Shown here: piece by piece, positions 1-6,980 of the stretch
Layout of the letters: each line of letters opens with the position of its first letter
Position numbering within the stretch: position 1 is the first letter of the stretch
NCBI GenBank assembly: GCA_019418525.1
Contig: DYBS01000004.1
Location: 1 to 32,756 of the forward strand
Origin: Clostridiales bacterium
Lineage (GTDB): Bacteria > Bacillota > Clostridia > Oscillospirales > Oscillospiraceae
Length of the DNA: 32,756 bases
Direction: 5' to 3'
The notes under the pieces: model-generated
The model's database searches: none
Told to the model about the DNA's origin: nothing
What the model saw: the letters and a program-made list of their open reading frames with translations, nothing else
Program-made: the position numbers and the translations under genes

Positions 1-1018
1 CAGTGACCTTCCGGGGCAGCTCCGGGTCGGCCAGCAGGGCCCGGGCCATGTACACCACGTCGGCCTTGCCGGAGGCAAGGATTTCCTCCATCTGGGCAGG
101 GTCGTTCAGGCCGCCCAGGGTGGCCACGGGGACGGACACGTGCTTCTTGATCTCGGCGGCCAGATACACGTTGCAGCCGTGTTCCTTGAACATGGAGGGG
201 TGGGTGTCACCAAAGGAGCGCTGGTAGGTGCCCGCCGACACGTGGAGCAGGTCGATGTAGGGCTCCACCTGCTGGGCGATGCGGCAGCCCTCGGCCAGGT
301 CGTACCCGTCGGGCACCAGCTCGGAACCGCTCATGCGGAACTCGATGGGGAACTTGGGGCCCACGGCCTCCCGCACCGCCTTCAGCACCTCCACAGCGAA
401 ACGGCAGCGGTTCTCCAGAGAGCCGCCGTAGGCGTCGGTGCGGTGGTTGAACATGGGGCTGAAGAACTGGTTGATGAGCCAGCCGTGGCCGCCGTGGATC
501 ATGATCATTTCAAAGCCCGCCCGCTTGGCGAGACCCGCCACCCGGCCGTAGGAGGCCACAATGTCGGCGATCATCTCGGTGGTGAGCTCGCCCACCTGCA
601 CGCCGTCGGGGCGCACGCAGGCGGAGGGACCCCACTGGCTCAGACCGTGCTGGCGGCTCTTGTCGGTCATGTAGGTGCCGGAGTACATGCCGGAGTGGCT
701 CAGCTCCAGGGAGGGCATGGCGCCGTGACGGCGGATGGCGTCGGCAGTGTAGGTGGCGGCGGCCAGGGAGTTGAGGATGGAGGTGTCCAGATGGTAGGCG
801 TGGGAACCGTCGGTCTGGGGGTGGACCATGCACTCACTGACCGTGACGGCGCCGGCGCCGCCCTTGGCCCGCAGCTCATAGAAGGCAGTGGACTTGGGGC
901 CGATGCAGCCGTCGTTGGTGATGTCGGTGCCGCCCATGGGGGCGGAGAACATCCGGTTGCGGAAGGTCACCCCGGCCAGGGTGATGGGGGAGCAGAGATG
1001 GGGGTATTTGCGCTGCAT
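1..1018 (-). CDS. Old-yellow-enzyme-type NADH:flavin oxidoreductase, partial (C-terminus outside window)
   Basis: The first 339 residues form an FMN-binding TIM barrel of the NADH:flavin oxidoreductase / 2,4-dienoyl-CoA reductase family. The family is known to reduce activated C=C bonds of enoyl-CoAs, bile-acid intermediates, steroids and other enones with FMN. Visible hallmarks are an N-terminal RNRMFSAPMG segment, IHGGHGWLINQFFSP in the middle, the NHRTDAYGGSLENR stretch, and HVSAGTY further on. Long members carry a C-terminal 4Fe-4S cluster and FAD domain; whether this one does cannot be seen. The ATG at 1018 is preceded by AAGGATG. The gene lies 41 bases behind the MFS gene on the same strand, so co-transcription from the PadR-controlled promoter is likely. 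The transporter partner suggests the substrate is imported or the product exported. The family is confident; the substrate is unknown. Confidence 0.88.
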   Translation of the reverse strand, partial: MQRKYPHLCSPITLAGVTFRNRMFSAPMGGTDITNDGCIGPKSTAFYELRAKGGAGAVTVSECMVHPQTDGSHAYHLDTSILNSLAAATYTADAIRRHGAMPSLELSHSGMYSGTYMTDKSRQHGLSQWGPSACVRPDGVQVGELTTEMIADIVASYGRVAGLAKRAGFEMIMIHGGHGWLINQFFSPMFNHRTDAYGGSLENRCRFAVEVLKAVREAVGPKFPIEFRMSGSELVPDGYDLAEGCRIAQQVEPYIDLLHVSAGTYQRSFGDTHPSMFKEHGCNVYLAAEIKKHVSVPVATLGGLNDPAQMEEILASGKADVVYMARALLADPELPRKVT

Positions 1019-1059
1019 AGTAGACATCCTTTCTTTCAAATTTCAGATCGGAATTCCGA

Positions 1060-2298
1060 TCACTTGGTACGGGCGCGCTTAGCCAGCGGACGGTACACAA
1101 AGGTGAGCACAATCCCCGCCACGCCCAGGACACAGGCGGCCAGGAAGGCCGGCTGGTAGGTGCCGGTGGAGCGGAAGGTACTGCTCATGATGGTGGGGCC
1201 GAAGTAGCCCGCCACGGCGAAGCCGATGAACATGATGCCGAAGTTGACGCTGTTGTTGCGGGGGCCAAACTGGTCGGCGGTAAAGCCGGGAAACACGCCC
1301 ATGAAGGAGCCAAAGCACAGGCCCACGATGGAGGCGCCCACATAGAAGAGGGCCACGGTGCCGGTCTGGCAGAAGTAGAGGCACAGCAGGCCCACCACGG
1401 ACAGCGCGCAGGACAGGGCCAAGGTGGTCACCCGGCCAATTCGGTCAGAGAGGTAACCGGCGGCGATGCGGCCGAACACATTGAAGAGAGAGAGGACCGA
1501 TACGGCGGTGCTGGCGGCCAGAGCGGTCATGCCCACCATCTTCTGGGCCACGGCGGAGGCCTGAGAGGTGATCATCATGCCGGAGAAAGCGCCGCAGCAC
1601 AGGAGCAGCAGCATGACGTAAAAGACGGGGGTGCGGAGCATGCCCTTCCAGTCCAGGTTCACCTGCTCGGAAGCGGGGCCCTTGGCGGCGGGGGTCCAGC
1701 CCTCGGGCACGAAGTCGGCGGGGCACTTCTCCACGAACAGGGCGGAGACGCACACCACCACCAGGAACACCACGCCCACGATGCGGAAGGCGGAGGGGGC
1801 GTCAAAGCGGTCCACCAGGATGGTGATGATGGGGGGCAGGATTACCGAGCTGAAGCCGTAGACGGCGGTGGTGATGCCGCCCACCAGGCCCCGCTTGTCG
1901 GGGAAGAACTTGACACAGCTGCTGATGGTGGCGCCGTAGGCCATGCCCAGGCCCAGGCCGAAGATCAGGCCGTAGGTGACCACCAGGAACGAGACGCTGG
2001 TGGCGAAGCCGGAGAGGATCATACCGGCGCCGAACATGAGTCCGCCCACAAAAATCACTTTTTTAGGTCCGAATTTGTCGTTGAACCACCCTCCGGTGAT
2101 CATGGTGATGGGGCCAACGGAATTGGCGATGGTGTAGACGATAGCCAGATCTGCGGCGGTGAGGGACTGTCCGGTCACCGCGGAGAGGTGTTCTGCCATG
2201 GGCGAGGCAAAGACGCTCCAGGTATACACCGAGCCCAGACACAGGTTGGCCAGGCAGCACACAGCCAGGATAAGCCAGCGGCGCTTGGTCAGGTTCAT
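1060..2298 (-). CDS. MFS transporter, oxalate/formate antiporter-like (OFA) family
   Basis: This 412-residue integral membrane protein has about 12 predicted helices. The N-terminus (KRRWLILAVCCLANLCLGSVYTWSVF) is characteristic of the OFA branch of the major facilitator superfamily, whose members exchange small carboxylates or other organic anions. The loop after helix 2 (GGWFNDKFGPKK) matches the MFS signature position, and a second copy (AGYLSDRIGR) lies in the C-terminal half. The ATG at 2298 follows GGAGGAG. It is the first gene of the two-gene minus-strand unit with the flavin oxidoreductase, so it probably carries that enzyme's substrate or product. The promoter overlaps a PadR-type operator. 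Substrate specificity cannot be read from the sequence. Confidence 0.85.
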   Translation of the reverse strand: MNLTKRRWLILAVCCLANLCLGSVYTWSVFASPMAEHLSAVTGQSLTAADLAIVYTIANSVGPITMITGGWFNDKFGPKKVIFVGGLMFGAGMILSGFATSVSFLVVTYGLIFGLGLGMAYGATISSCVKFFPDKRGLVGGITTAVYGFSSVILPPIITILVDRFDAPSAFRIVGVVFLVVVCVSALFVEKCPADFVPEGWTPAAKGPASEQVNLDWKGMLRTPVFYVMLLLLCCGAFSGMMITSQASAVAQKMVGMTALAASTAVSVLSLFNVFGRIAAGYLSDRIGRVTTLALSCALSVVGLLCLYFCQTGTVALFYVGASIVGLCFGSFMGVFPGFTADQFGPRNNSVNFGIMFIGFAVAGYFGPTIMSSTFRSTGTYQPAFLAACVLGVAGIVLTFVYRPLAKRARTK

Positions 2299-2335
2299 TA
2301 GGATCTCCTCCGTTTGTTAAGTTTTTGACGATGCA

Positions 2336-2364
2336 ATCCTAGCATATCAGTTCTAACATGTCAA
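2336..2364 (-). promoter_or_regulatory. Promoter of the MFS-oxidoreductase unit
   Basis: On the minus strand a perfect TTGACA (2364-2359) is followed after 17 bases by TAGGAT (2341-2336). A TGC just before the -10 makes an extended -10 element. The -35 box lies between the two arms of the inverted repeat at 2351-2380. Confidence 0.7.
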
Positions 2365-2380
2365 TGCTTACATGTTAGAA
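2351..2380. promoter_or_regulatory. PadR-type operator (perfect inverted repeat)
   Basis: TTCTAACATG and CATGTTAGAA form perfect 10-base arms around a 10-base spacer. The core reads ATGT-N8-ACAT, the consensus known for PadR-family operators. It covers the -35 box of the minus-strand promoter and lies about 60 bases upstream of the padR promoter, so bound repressor would block RNA polymerase at the transporter-oxidoreductase unit. Confidence 0.7.
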
Positions 2381-2438
2381 AAAACATGATTTAGTGGGCC
2401 GCCCAAAGGGAGGGGGCGAGATTTGTGGAAAACGCACT

Positions 2439-2467
2439 GTGACGGGGTTGGAAGGATATGCTATAAT
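2439..2467 (+). promoter_or_regulatory. Probable promoter of the padR-family gene
   Basis: TATAAT at 2462-2467 is preceded, 17 bases upstream, by GTGACG, a 4-of-6 match to the -35 consensus. The gene's SD (GAGGAG at 2501-2506) and ATG follow. Confidence 0.5.
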
Positions 2468-2513
2468 AGGATTTGACTGTACCAAAATTCCCCGATCTCA
2501 GAGGAGAAGCGCC

Positions 2514-3053
2514 ATGGGCACACTGCGATACGCCATTTTAGGACTTTTGAATCAAAAGAGCCGGACGGGCTATGAGCTGACCAAGGAGTTTGAGACGACC
2601 TTGTTTGAGTTCTGGCACGCCAAGCACAGCCAGATCTACCCCGAGCTCAAGCACCTGTATGAGGAGGGAATGGTGGACTTTGAGATCGAGGTGACGGGCA
2701 CAGCGCTGGAGAAGAAGCTCTACACCATCACGCCCCAGGGGCAGCAGGCGTTTCTGGAGTGGCTGGGCCAGTGGCACAAGATGGGTCCCACCCCCAAGGA
2801 CGAGTTCCGGCTCCAGCTCTTCTTCACCCACTTTGTCTCCCCACAGCGGCGGCTGGAGCTGCTGGAGGACCAGCTGGAGCAGCACCGGGAGCGGCTGGCC
2901 CACCTGCGGGGCAACCAGACCAAATTCCCCCAGATCCCTCCGGCGGACAGCGAGGGCTTCAGCGACTATCTGGTGCTGCTGGGAGCGGTGATGCGGGAGG
3001 AGAACACCTGCGCCTGGCTGGAGCGGTGCATCGAGCTGTGCCGGGAGGCATAA
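2514..3053 (+). CDS. PadR-family transcriptional regulator
   Basis: This 179-residue protein has an N-terminal PadR winged helix (about residues 1-85: MGTLRYAILGLLNQKSRTGY, then QIYPELKHLYEEGMV and KLYTITPQG) and a C-terminal helical dimerisation part (about 90-175), as in PadR/Vir-type regulators. The family usually represses a neighbouring transporter or detoxification gene until a small aromatic or hydrophobic ligand binds. The ATG at 2514 is chosen because GAGGAG lies 8 bases upstream; a longer upstream in-frame extension has no ribosome binding site and would cover the promoter. The gene is divergent from the MFS-oxidoreductase unit, whose promoter carries a PadR-type operator, so that unit is its probable target. 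The ligand is unknown. Confidence 0.88.
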   Translation: MGTLRYAILGLLNQKSRTGYELTKEFETTLFEFWHAKHSQIYPELKHLYEEGMVDFEIEVTGTALEKKLYTITPQGQQAFLEWLGQWHKMGPTPKDEFRLQLFFTHFVSPQRRLELLEDQLEQHRERLAHLRGNQTKFPQIPPADSEGFSDYLVLLGAVMREENTCAWLERCIELCREA

Positions 3054-3106
3054 AAAAATCCCCTGTGCCCATATGGTGTGGTCACGGGGGGCTTCAACAT
3101 GGACAG

Positions 3107-3142
3107 AAAAAATTCCGCCGGAACTTTGGTTCCGGCGGAATT
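3107..3142 (-). terminator. Strong rho-independent terminator, minus strand
   Basis: A perfect 14-bp stem (3111-3124 with 3129-3142) and a 4-base loop is followed on the minus strand by a T run (3112-3107). It sits directly downstream of the tRNA remnant at 3147-3173, as expected for a former tRNA terminator. Confidence 0.7.
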
Positions 3143-3146
3143 GGTC

Positions 3147-3173
3147 TGGTGGACAATATAGGACTTGAATTGC
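3147..3173 (-). repeat. Decayed 3' end of a tRNA-Val gene
   Basis: Read on the plus strand this stretch begins TGGTGGAC and continues with ATA, AGGACTTGAA. It matches the 3' part (CCA end, acceptor strand, T arm) of the intact tRNA-Val at 25392-25467, with a few substitutions. The rest of the tRNA is absent. Its terminator differs from that of the intact gene, so it is not simply a copy of the repeat at 3311-3380. Confidence 0.55.
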
Positions 3174-3310
3174 AGAAAAGTGGTGCCTTTCGTCATAGGA
3201 GACATCAACCATTGTAGTAATTGCTTGTTGCTCCGTAGTGTTCAGCATTTGCAATTCTATACTCATTGAAAGGGCCCCCAGGTCTCCGGCGCATGGCACA
3301 ATTAAAAAAG

Positions 3311-3348
3311 AAAAAGCCTTGAAACCGTTGAGTTTCAAGGCTTTTTTT
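3311..3348. terminator. Bidirectional terminator, near-identical to the tRNA-Val terminator
   Basis: The arms 3311-3325 and 3332-3346 form a hairpin around CCTTGAAAC/GTTTCAAGG, with A and T runs on both sides. The same hairpin with a single changed base in the core follows the intact tRNA-Val gene at 25353-25387. It may also stop plus-strand read-through from the padR gene. Confidence 0.7.
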
Positions 3349-3350
3349 GA

Positions 3351-3380
3351 TGGACGATACAGAACTTGAACCTGAGCTAA
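3351..3380 (-). repeat. Internally deleted tRNA-Val remnant beside duplicated terminator
   Basis: TGGACGATACAGAACTTGAACC matches the acceptor and T-arm region of the intact tRNA-Val with one change. It then jumps to GAGCTAA, which matches the D-arm region of the same tRNA. The anticodon arm is lost. Together with the terminator at 3311-3348 this forms a degenerate direct repeat of the tRNA end at 25353-25460. Confidence 0.55.
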
Positions 3381-4095
3381 CTGCTCATATGTGCTTATTT
3401 TGCAGTTTGGAGAAGCCGGTCTACTTAATTCTCACATAATCGATCAGAACGGGATCTGTCTTTGGGTCAGTCAGTTGAAGCAACAGACAACTATACTCTA
3501 GAAGCTTCGTAAAACGGACATACTGCGCAGCCGGGAAGTGATCTCCAAAGGTAATTAAACGGTATAATTCCGCGCCTGTGGGTAAGTAGAAGAACGTCTA
3601 AAAGAAGTGCGTAGCCCAGGGCATAAATTCAACGAGCATAAGACTGCGGACTCCCTTACAAAAGGCGCTAAAACAGCGCCTTTTATTTTTACTTTTGGTG
3701 CGTTACTCAGCCCGCACTTGGAGCGAAAATAATTTTTAAAATAAAACGGAAGGACAGGGGGCACAGAAAGGATAATTTAACGAGCGGATGCATATATAGT
3801 GAATATATTCATATATAAGCGACTAAATATTAATTTATAAAACGGGAATAATGGGGCGTATTATAAAAAAATCCGCCGTGATTACAGATAGTTTACGCAT
3901 ATAAATAAGCAAAATCTACAAAATTTAAAAAATAGATTGCCTAAAATAAGCAGAAATAACTGAAAGAAGCAAATGAATATGTGAAAAGAACTAATGCATT
4001 GAGAAATAAAATTCATATATATGTGTAATATAGACAAAAGACTGGGGGGCGATTTATTAATATAATAGAAATTCGTTTGTAAGCACAAGATTATA
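3381..4095. other. Gene-free AT-rich region
   Basis: No convincing coding sequence is seen. The stretch 3381-3660 has scattered stops in all frames. The stretch 3700-4095 is strongly AT-rich compared with the flanking genes and contains the 12-base perfect palindrome TGAATATATTCA (3800-3811) flanked by further ATATA tracts, and another TTCATATATATG at about 4011-4022. These may be regulator sites for the downstream operon, whose only local regulator is of RpiR type, or simply low-complexity DNA. Confidence 0.4.
3661..3692 (+). terminator. Rho-independent terminator
   Basis: AAAAGGCGCT and AGCGCCTTTT form a perfect 10-bp stem with a 5-base loop, followed by ATTTTTA on the plus strand. No gene ends here, so it insulates the downstream operon or is left over from a lost gene. 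Confidence 0.65.
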
Positions 4096-4123
4096 TTGAA
4101 AATAATTTTTAAAATGTTATAGT
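4096..4123 (+). promoter_or_regulatory. Candidate promoter of the Grd-like cluster
   Basis: TTGAAA (4096-4101) and TATAGT (4118-4123) are separated by 16 bases, about 60 bases upstream of the AGGAGGT at 4184. The surrounding sequence is AT-rich, which weakens the call. Confidence 0.35.
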
Positions 4124-4195
4124 TAAGGCAGAACAAAAAGCATTGTGCAGCGTGGCGCCCGCGAGAACACAATGGAACAAAAAAGGAGGTAGAGC

Positions 4196-4288
4196 GTGCC
4201 GTTTGGCCTGCTTGCAAATTATGGTTTCTTCTACCACGAGAGCGTTTGGAAGTCCTTTGCGTTATGTTCAGGGTCCGGGCGAATTTGA
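4196..4288 (+). CDS. Possible 30-codon leader ORF overlapping the dehydrogenase start
   Basis: AGGAGGT (4184-4190), the best ribosome binding site in the area, is placed 5 bases before a GTG at 4196 that opens a 30-codon frame ending in TGA at 4286-4288. It overlaps the first 22 codons of the dehydrogenase in another frame. The peptide has no recognisable family. It could couple translation to the dehydrogenase, or it may be chance and the site serves the TTG at 4203. Confidence 0.2.
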   Translation: MPFGLLANYGFFYHESVWKSFALCSGSGRI

Positions 4289-5327
4289 CCGCCTGCCCCA
4301 GTATACCGCCCCCTACGGCAATGCCTGTGTTCTGATCGACGGGTTCCTCTATCCGGATCTGAATGCCCGTCTGGAGAAGGCCTACGCCGGCAGCGACCAC
4401 AGCTTCGTCTCCATCCAGTTCCAGGGCGAGTGCTGTGACGAGGAGGCGGCCCGGATCGGGGCCATTGCCCGGGAGCACCAGGCCAGCGTCTTTGTGGGCG
4501 TGGGCGGCGGCAAGACACTGGACACCGCCAAGGTGTGCGCCGACGCCATGGGGCTGCCGGTCATCATCGCGCCCTCCTCGGCGTCCACCGACGCGCCGGT
4601 CAGCGAGATCGCGGTGATCTACACCGCCGACGGCGAGTACATCGGTTCCCGCAAGATGAAGCGCAACGCCGATCTGGTCCTGGTGGACAGCCAGATCATC
4701 GCCAAGGCGCCCCGCCGCCTCTTCGTGGCCGGCATGGGCGACGCCCTGGCCACCTGGTTGGAGGCCCAGGCGGATGAGGCCTCCGACTCTCCCAACTACA
4801 TCGGTACGGGCTACCGCCGCTGCAAGGCCGGCATGGCCATCGCAAAAGCCAGCTGGGACATCCTCTTTGCCGACGGTCCCGCCGCGCTGCGGGCGCTGGA
4901 GCGGGGTGTGGTCACCGAGGCGCTGGAGAACGTCATCGAGGCCAACACCCTGCTCAGCGGCCTGGGCTTCCTGAATACCGGCCTGGCCACCGCCCACGGC
5001 ATCCACTCCGGCCTCACCGCCCTGCCGGAGACCCACAAGTACCTCCACGGTGAGAAGGTGGCCTTCGGTGTGGTCTGCCAGATGGTGCTGGAGAACACCC
5101 CCGCCGATGTGGTGGATCAGGTCATGCGCTTTATGACCGCCATCGGCCTGCCGGTGACGCTGGAGCAGCTGGGCGTGGAGGCCACGCCGGAGAAGGTCAT
5201 GGCTATCGCAGAAAAGACCGCCCAGGGTCCCCTGGTCCACCAGGAGCCCTTTGTGGTGACCACCCAGTCGGTGTACGACGCCATCCTGGCGGCCGATGAG
5301 CTGGGCAAGCAGTACCGCGCGATGTAA
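4221..5327 (+). CDS. gldA: Glycerol-dehydrogenase-type (GldA-like) NAD-dependent alcohol dehydrogenase
   Basis: This 368-residue protein belongs to the zinc/iron-dependent group III alcohol dehydrogenases, glycerol dehydrogenase branch, which oxidise vicinal diols such as glycerol to hydroxy-ketones with NAD. Visible hallmarks are the nucleotide motif GVGGGKTLDTAK, the substrate-site segment APSSASTDAPVS, and metal-ligand positions Asp174 (GMGDALATW), His259 (ATAHGIHSG) and His276 (LHGEKVAFG). The start is not certain. ATG 4221 gives an N-terminus that aligns with the family (SPLRYVQGPG) but has no SD nearby, while AGGAGGT lies 12 bases before an in-frame TTG at 4203. The gene is first in a same-strand run with the TRAP transporter and GrdE/GrdB-like reductase, suggesting it oxidises an imported hydroxylated substrate or a product of it. 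True substrate may not be glycerol. Confidence 0.85.
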   Translation: MVSSTTRAFGSPLRYVQGPGEFDRLPQYTAPYGNACVLIDGFLYPDLNARLEKAYAGSDHSFVSIQFQGECCDEEAARIGAIAREHQASVFVGVGGGKTLDTAKVCADAMGLPVIIAPSSASTDAPVSEIAVIYTADGEYIGSRKMKRNADLVLVDSQIIAKAPRRLFVAGMGDALATWLEAQADEASDSPNYIGTGYRRCKAGMAIAKASWDILFADGPAALRALERGVVTEALENVIEANTLLSGLGFLNTGLATAHGIHSGLTALPETHKYLHGEKVAFGVVCQMVLENTPADVVDQVMRFMTAIGLPVTLEQLGVEATPEKVMAIAEKTAQGPLVHQEPFVVTTQSVYDAILAADELGKQYRAM

Positions 5328-5366
5328 AACGTATCTGTGACTTGGAATTTGTGAGGAGGTACTCTG

Positions 5367-6404
5367 ATGAAAAGAAAGTGGATCCGTGTTGTCTCTGCAA
5401 TGCTCTGTCTGGGCCTGCTAGCCTCCTGTGGTGGAGGCGGAGGCGGCGATACCGGCGGTGATTCCGGCTCCGGTGACGCCGAAGTGGTGCTGGAGTTCGG
5501 CCACATCCAGAACCCCGGCCACGCCCTGGCGGTGGCGCCGGAGGAGTTCAAGGCCATGGTGGAGGAGCGCAGCGAGGGCCGGGTGCAGGTCAACCTCTAC
5601 CCCTCCAGCCAGCTGGGCTCGGCCCGCGAGATGATGGAGCAGGTGACCATGGGCACCCTGGACATGACCTGCTGTGACACCGCCGACTGGGCGGCCGCCC
5701 TGAACATCCCCGAGCTGGCCGTGTTCAACATGCCCTTCCTGACCAAGGACCTGGACACCCAGGCCGAGCTCATTAACACCATCGTCTCGGAAGAGGTGCC
5801 CAAGATGCTGGAGGGCTCTGGGGTACGCCTGCTGATGACCTACTCCAACGGCATCCGGCATCCCCTGCTCAAGACCAAGCCCATCACCTGCCTGGAGGAC
5901 ATCCAGGGCATCAAGATGCGCACCGCTGAGACCCCGCTGTATGTAGACATCTGGAACTGCCTGGGTGCCAGCACTGTCACCTCCGCCTGGAGCGAGGCCT
6001 ACACCCTCCTGCAGCAGGGCGTGGCCGACGCGGTGGAGGCCGACGCCACCGGTCTGGTGAACCAGAACCTGCAGGAGCAGGGCAAGTACTTCTCCAAGAT
6101 CGGTCATCTGGGCGCCATCTACTGCGTGTTCATGAACGAGGACAAGTGGAACTCCATCCCGGAGGACCTCCAGGAGATCATCCAGGAGTGTGCGCTGGAG
6201 AGCCAGACCAAGCAGCTGGAGGACCGCCAGGCCTCGGATGACGCCGCCGAAAAGACCATGGAGGAGGCCGGCGTTCAGATCAATGAGATCTCCGCCGAGG
6301 AGCGTGAGCGTATGAAGGACGCCTGCCAGCCTATCTACGATGAGTACGCCACCAACTACAATCTGGGCGACCTCATCGACCGGATGCTGGCCCTGAACAA
6401 CTAA
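5367..6404 (+). CDS. dctP: TRAP transporter solute-binding lipoprotein (DctP family)
   Basis: This 345-residue extracytoplasmic binding protein delivers an organic acid or similar polar solute to the DctQM permease. The N-terminus has a lipoprotein signal peptide with lipobox LLAS-Cys (Cys21) followed by a Gly-rich linker, so it should be anchored to the outer face of the membrane. The body shows DctP traits: VLEFGHIQNPGHALAVAPEEF, then SQLGSAREMMEQVTMGTLDM and GIKMRTAETPLYVDIWNCLGA, where the family Arg that salt-bridges a substrate carboxylate usually lies (KMRT). ATG 5367 follows GAGGAGGT. It sits between the dehydrogenase and the permease genes and is separated from the latter by an attenuator-like hairpin. 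The ligand is unknown; a carboxylate is a reasonable guess. Confidence 0.92.
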   Translation: MKRKWIRVVSAMLCLGLLASCGGGGGGDTGGDSGSGDAEVVLEFGHIQNPGHALAVAPEEFKAMVEERSEGRVQVNLYPSSQLGSAREMMEQVTMGTLDMTCCDTADWAAALNIPELAVFNMPFLTKDLDTQAELINTIVSEEVPKMLEGSGVRLLMTYSNGIRHPLLKTKPITCLEDIQGIKMRTAETPLYVDIWNCLGASTVTSAWSEAYTLLQQGVADAVEADATGLVNQNLQEQGKYFSKIGHLGAIYCVFMNEDKWNSIPEDLQEIIQECALESQTKQLEDRQASDDAAEKTMEEAGVQINEISAEERERMKDACQPIYDEYATNYNLGDLIDRMLALNN

Positions 6405-6425
6405 ACAGGAAACCGCTATCAAACC

Positions 6426-6466
6426 GGGGATGCGTACGCATGCATTTGCGGCGCATCCCCCTTTTT
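6426..6466 (+). terminator. Attenuator-like hairpin between binding protein and permease genes
   Basis: GGGGATGCG (6426-6434) pairs with CGCATCCCC (6452-6460), followed by CTTTTT. It lies between dctP and dctQ. A partial terminator here would give more binding-protein mRNA than permease mRNA, a common arrangement. Confidence 0.65.
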
Positions 6467-6488
6467 GACCTTTGAGAGGTGATAAAAC

Positions 6489-6980
6489 TTGAAAACACTC
6501 CTGAAAATCGACCGGGGGATCGAAGCCTTTCAGACCTGGTTTTGTATGGCTATGTTTGTTTTGATCCTCATTTTCGGCAGTATCCAGGTCTTTGGCCGCT
6601 TTATTCTTCACTCCGCGCCCCCTTGGACGGAAGAGGCCATGCGCTTTTGCGGCATCTACCTCACCTTCATCGGTTCGGCCCTCACGGTACGGGTGGACGG
6701 CCATGTGTCGGTGGACATCGTCATCAGCTTCATGAAGAACAACAAGGCCCGGGCGATCCTCTTCATCGTGGGCCGCCTGATCTGTGTGGTGTTCCTGCTG
6801 ATGTTCCTCCCCGGTTCCATTACGCTGGTGGGTAAAAGCTTCAACTCCCTGGGCGCCGCCATTCCCATCCCCTATTCCTACATCTATGCCGCGGCGCCGC
6901 TGGGCATCGTGATGATGCTCTGCTCCTACGCCAGCGCCATTCCCAAGCTTTCCAAGCAGTATCGAGAGGGGGAAAAGTAA
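6489..6980 (+). CDS. dctQ: TRAP transporter small permease (DctQ family)
   Basis: This 163-residue protein has four hydrophobic segments (about residues 15-38, 48-70, 86-108 and 127-148), the normal DctQ topology. The conserved APPWTEEAMRF region after helix 1 and FIGSALTVRVDGHVSVDI are typical of the family. It forms the membrane complex with DctM. The TTG at 6489 is chosen because GAGAGGTGA lies just upstream and the N-terminus MKTLLKIDRGIEAF fits the family. Its stop codon is directly followed by the dctM start. Confidence 0.9.
   Translation: MKTLLKIDRGIEAFQTWFCMAMFVLILIFGSIQVFGRFILHSAPPWTEEAMRFCGIYLTFIGSALTVRVDGHVSVDIVISFMKNNKARAILFIVGRLICVVFLLMFLPGSITLVGKSFNSLGAAIPIPYSYIYAAAPLGIVMMLCSYASAIPKLSKQYREGEK

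Noticed and set aside
140..1159. A 339-codon plus-strand frame opposite the flavin oxidoreductase.
   Set aside because: The minus strand encodes a clear enzyme over the same DNA with a ribosome binding site; the plus-strand product has only biased composition.
2538..3338. A 266-codon minus-strand frame opposite the PadR gene and running through the tRNA remnants.
   Set aside because: The PadR family assignment on the plus strand is clear, and the minus-strand frame crosses terminator hairpins.
3555..3764. A 69-codon minus-strand frame in the AT-rich gap.
   Set aside because: It crosses a strong terminator hairpin, lacks a ribosome binding site and has no family.
3882..5240. A 452-codon minus-strand frame spanning the AT-rich region and the dehydrogenase.
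   Set aside because: It is antisense to the GldA-type gene and changes abruptly in composition where the AT-rich DNA begins, as a shadow frame would.
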